Below, one piece after another: positions 63,198-64,000 of a DNA stretch of 64,000 bases. Source of the DNA: DATKPC01 sp035524275 (GTDB lineage: Bacteria; Pseudomonadota; Gammaproteobacteria; Burkholderiales; Burkholderiaceae_F). The DNA lies in the NCBI GenBank assembly GCA_035524275.1, contig DATKPC010000122.1, positions 1-64,000 of the forward strand. The letters run 5' to 3'. A program made the translations under genes and the position numbers. Each line of letters begins with the position of its first letter. Position 1 is the first letter of the stretch. The notes under the pieces were generated by a model. It saw nothing but the letters and a program-made list of their open reading frames with translations, was not told where the DNA came from and searched no databases.

Positions 63198-64000
63198 ATG
63201 CACGCGACGCCGATCGGCGCGCCGCTGGAGTTCATCATCTTCGGGATGACGCTCGGCGGCGTGACGCTGCTCCATCGGCACGCGCTACACGTCGCCGCGA
63301 CCGGGCTGGTCGCGCTGCTCGCCTGCAAGCTGGCGATGGGCGGCTTCGCGTCGGGCCCCGGTCTGCCCGGACTGGCGCGGCACCTCGGCGGCGAGTGGGT
63401 CGGGCTTGCCAATCTCCTCGGCCTGCTGCTCGGTTTCGCGCAGCTGGCCCGGCACGTCGAGCGCAGCGGACTGCCGGTGCGCATCGCCAGCGTCCTCCCG
63501 ACGAACTGGGCCGGCGCGTTCGGCCTCCTCGCGACCGTCTTCGTGCTGTCCGCGTTTCTCGACAACATCGCGGCCGCGCTGATCGGGGGCGCCATCGCGC
63601 ACGCGGTATTTCGCGAGCGCGTGTGCGTCGCCTATGTCGCGGCCCTCGTCGCGGCGGCGAACGCCGGCGGCGCGGGCAGCGTCCTGGGCGACACGACGAC
63701 GACGATGTTGTGGCTCGGCGGCGTCGACCCGCTGTCCGTGGCCCCGGCGTTCGTGGCGTCCGCGGCGGCGTTCGCGTGCTGCGGCATCCCGGCGTCGATC
63801 CTGCAGCAGCGCTACGCGCCGCTGGTCGCGCAGGACGCGGTTCGGACGCGCGTCGATCGCGTGCTGCTCGGCATCGTCGGCACGGCGCTCGCCGCGACGC
63901 TGGCCGCGAATCTCGTCGTCCATGCGTGGCTGCCGCGCTGGTCGGGCCGGCTCCCGTGGGCCGCGATCGCGCTCTGGGGCGTGCTCGCGGCATCGGCTCC
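63198..64000 (+). CDS. NhaD/citrate-transporter-like permease (3' end cut by window)
   Basis: The frame opens at ATG (MHATPIGAPLEFIIFG) and runs without a stop to the window edge, 267 residues so far. It is strongly hydrophobic with about seven membrane spans. SAFLDNIAAALIGGAIAHAV and NAGGAGSVLGDTTTTMLWLGG match the ion-transporter/NhaD family, in which the DN and GD-TTTM segments line the ion path. A sodium/proton antiporter or an anion transporter of the same fold is likely. The missing C-terminal half prevents a finer call. Confidence 0.8.
   Translation, partial: MHATPIGAPLEFIIFGMTLGGVTLLHRHALHVAATGLVALLACKLAMGGFASGPGLPGLARHLGGEWVGLANLLGLLLGFAQLARHVERSGLPVRIASVLPTNWAGAFGLLATVFVLSAFLDNIAAALIGGAIAHAVFRERVCVAYVAALVAAANAGGAGSVLGDTTTTMLWLGGVDPLSVAPAFVASAAAFACCGIPASILQQRYAPLVAQDAVRTRVDRVLLGIVGTALAATLAANLVVHAWLPRWSGRLPWAAIALWGVLAASA

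Overview
This is a GC-rich (by eye about two-thirds G+C), densely coded bacterial chromosome segment. It carries about 52 protein genes, and I found no rRNA, tRNA, CRISPR, insertion sequence or prophage. The gene types point to a free-living, motile, soil- or water-type proteobacterium, most likely a betaproteobacterium of the Burkholderiales kind: an E. coli-like AraC, fused TRAP and Ytf-type sugar transporters, PAS/GGDEF/EAL and chemoreceptor proteins, a three-domain copper nitrite reductase, and many EamA permeases. The taxonomic call is inference. Both window edges cut genes: ppdK on the left and an NhaD-like permease on the right.

Layout. 1-8.3 kb: pyruvate phosphate dikinase, a DUF4197 protein, mscL, an EamA permease, an SRAP-fold protein that has lost its catalytic residues, and a PAS-containing chemoreceptor. 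8.3-11.2 kb: a large secreted SGNH hydrolase with Ig-like repeats. 11.4-16.3 kb: a denitrification unit read leftwards (nirK, a nirV-like gene, a SCO-like gene, a TPR protein) behind a promoter with an FNR/NNR-type box and an NsrR-like palindrome. 16.4-19.7 kb: four unrecognised genes. 19.8-25.2 kb: a feruloyl-CoA-synthetase-like ligase opposite an SDR dehydrogenase, a thioesterase and a fused TRAP permease, probably for uptake and CoA-dependent breakdown of an aromatic or other organic acid. 25.4-27.0 kb: a second chemoreceptor.

27.0-39.2 kb is an L-arabinose region. Leftward araBDA is followed by the sugar ABC transporter ytfQ-ytfR-ytfT-yjfF. Divergently, araC is translationally coupled to an L-arabonate-dehydratase-like gene. 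A near-identical 25-bp element lies about 105-115 nt upstream of both araB and ytfQ, in the same orientation, and resembles an AraC half-site. It is the probable operator tying uptake to catabolism.

39.5-46.1 kb: a four-PAS GGDEF-EAL protein, an EamA permease, then an unusual pair: a membrane-anchored protein with fifteen 27-residue repeats and a C-terminal helix-hairpin-helix domain, preceded by an OmpA-family protein. 46.3-49.3 kb: a complete amino-acid ABC transporter. 49.4-58.3 kb: a class III sirtuin, a GST, an EamA permease, a serine hydrolase, a small secreted protein coupled to an MFS transporter, an amidase and a Gfo/Idh/MocA oxidoreductase. 58.3-64.0 kb: a polysaccharide flippase, a GNAT protein, bioY behind a very stable hairpin, a FimV-tail-like protein, a nucleoside deaminase, a DUF1348 protein and the truncated permease.

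Long antisense open frames are common throughout because of the GC-rich codon usage, and they were left out. Many starts were moved from the longest possible frame to one supported by a ribosome binding site or by family length; each such choice is explained in the entry.
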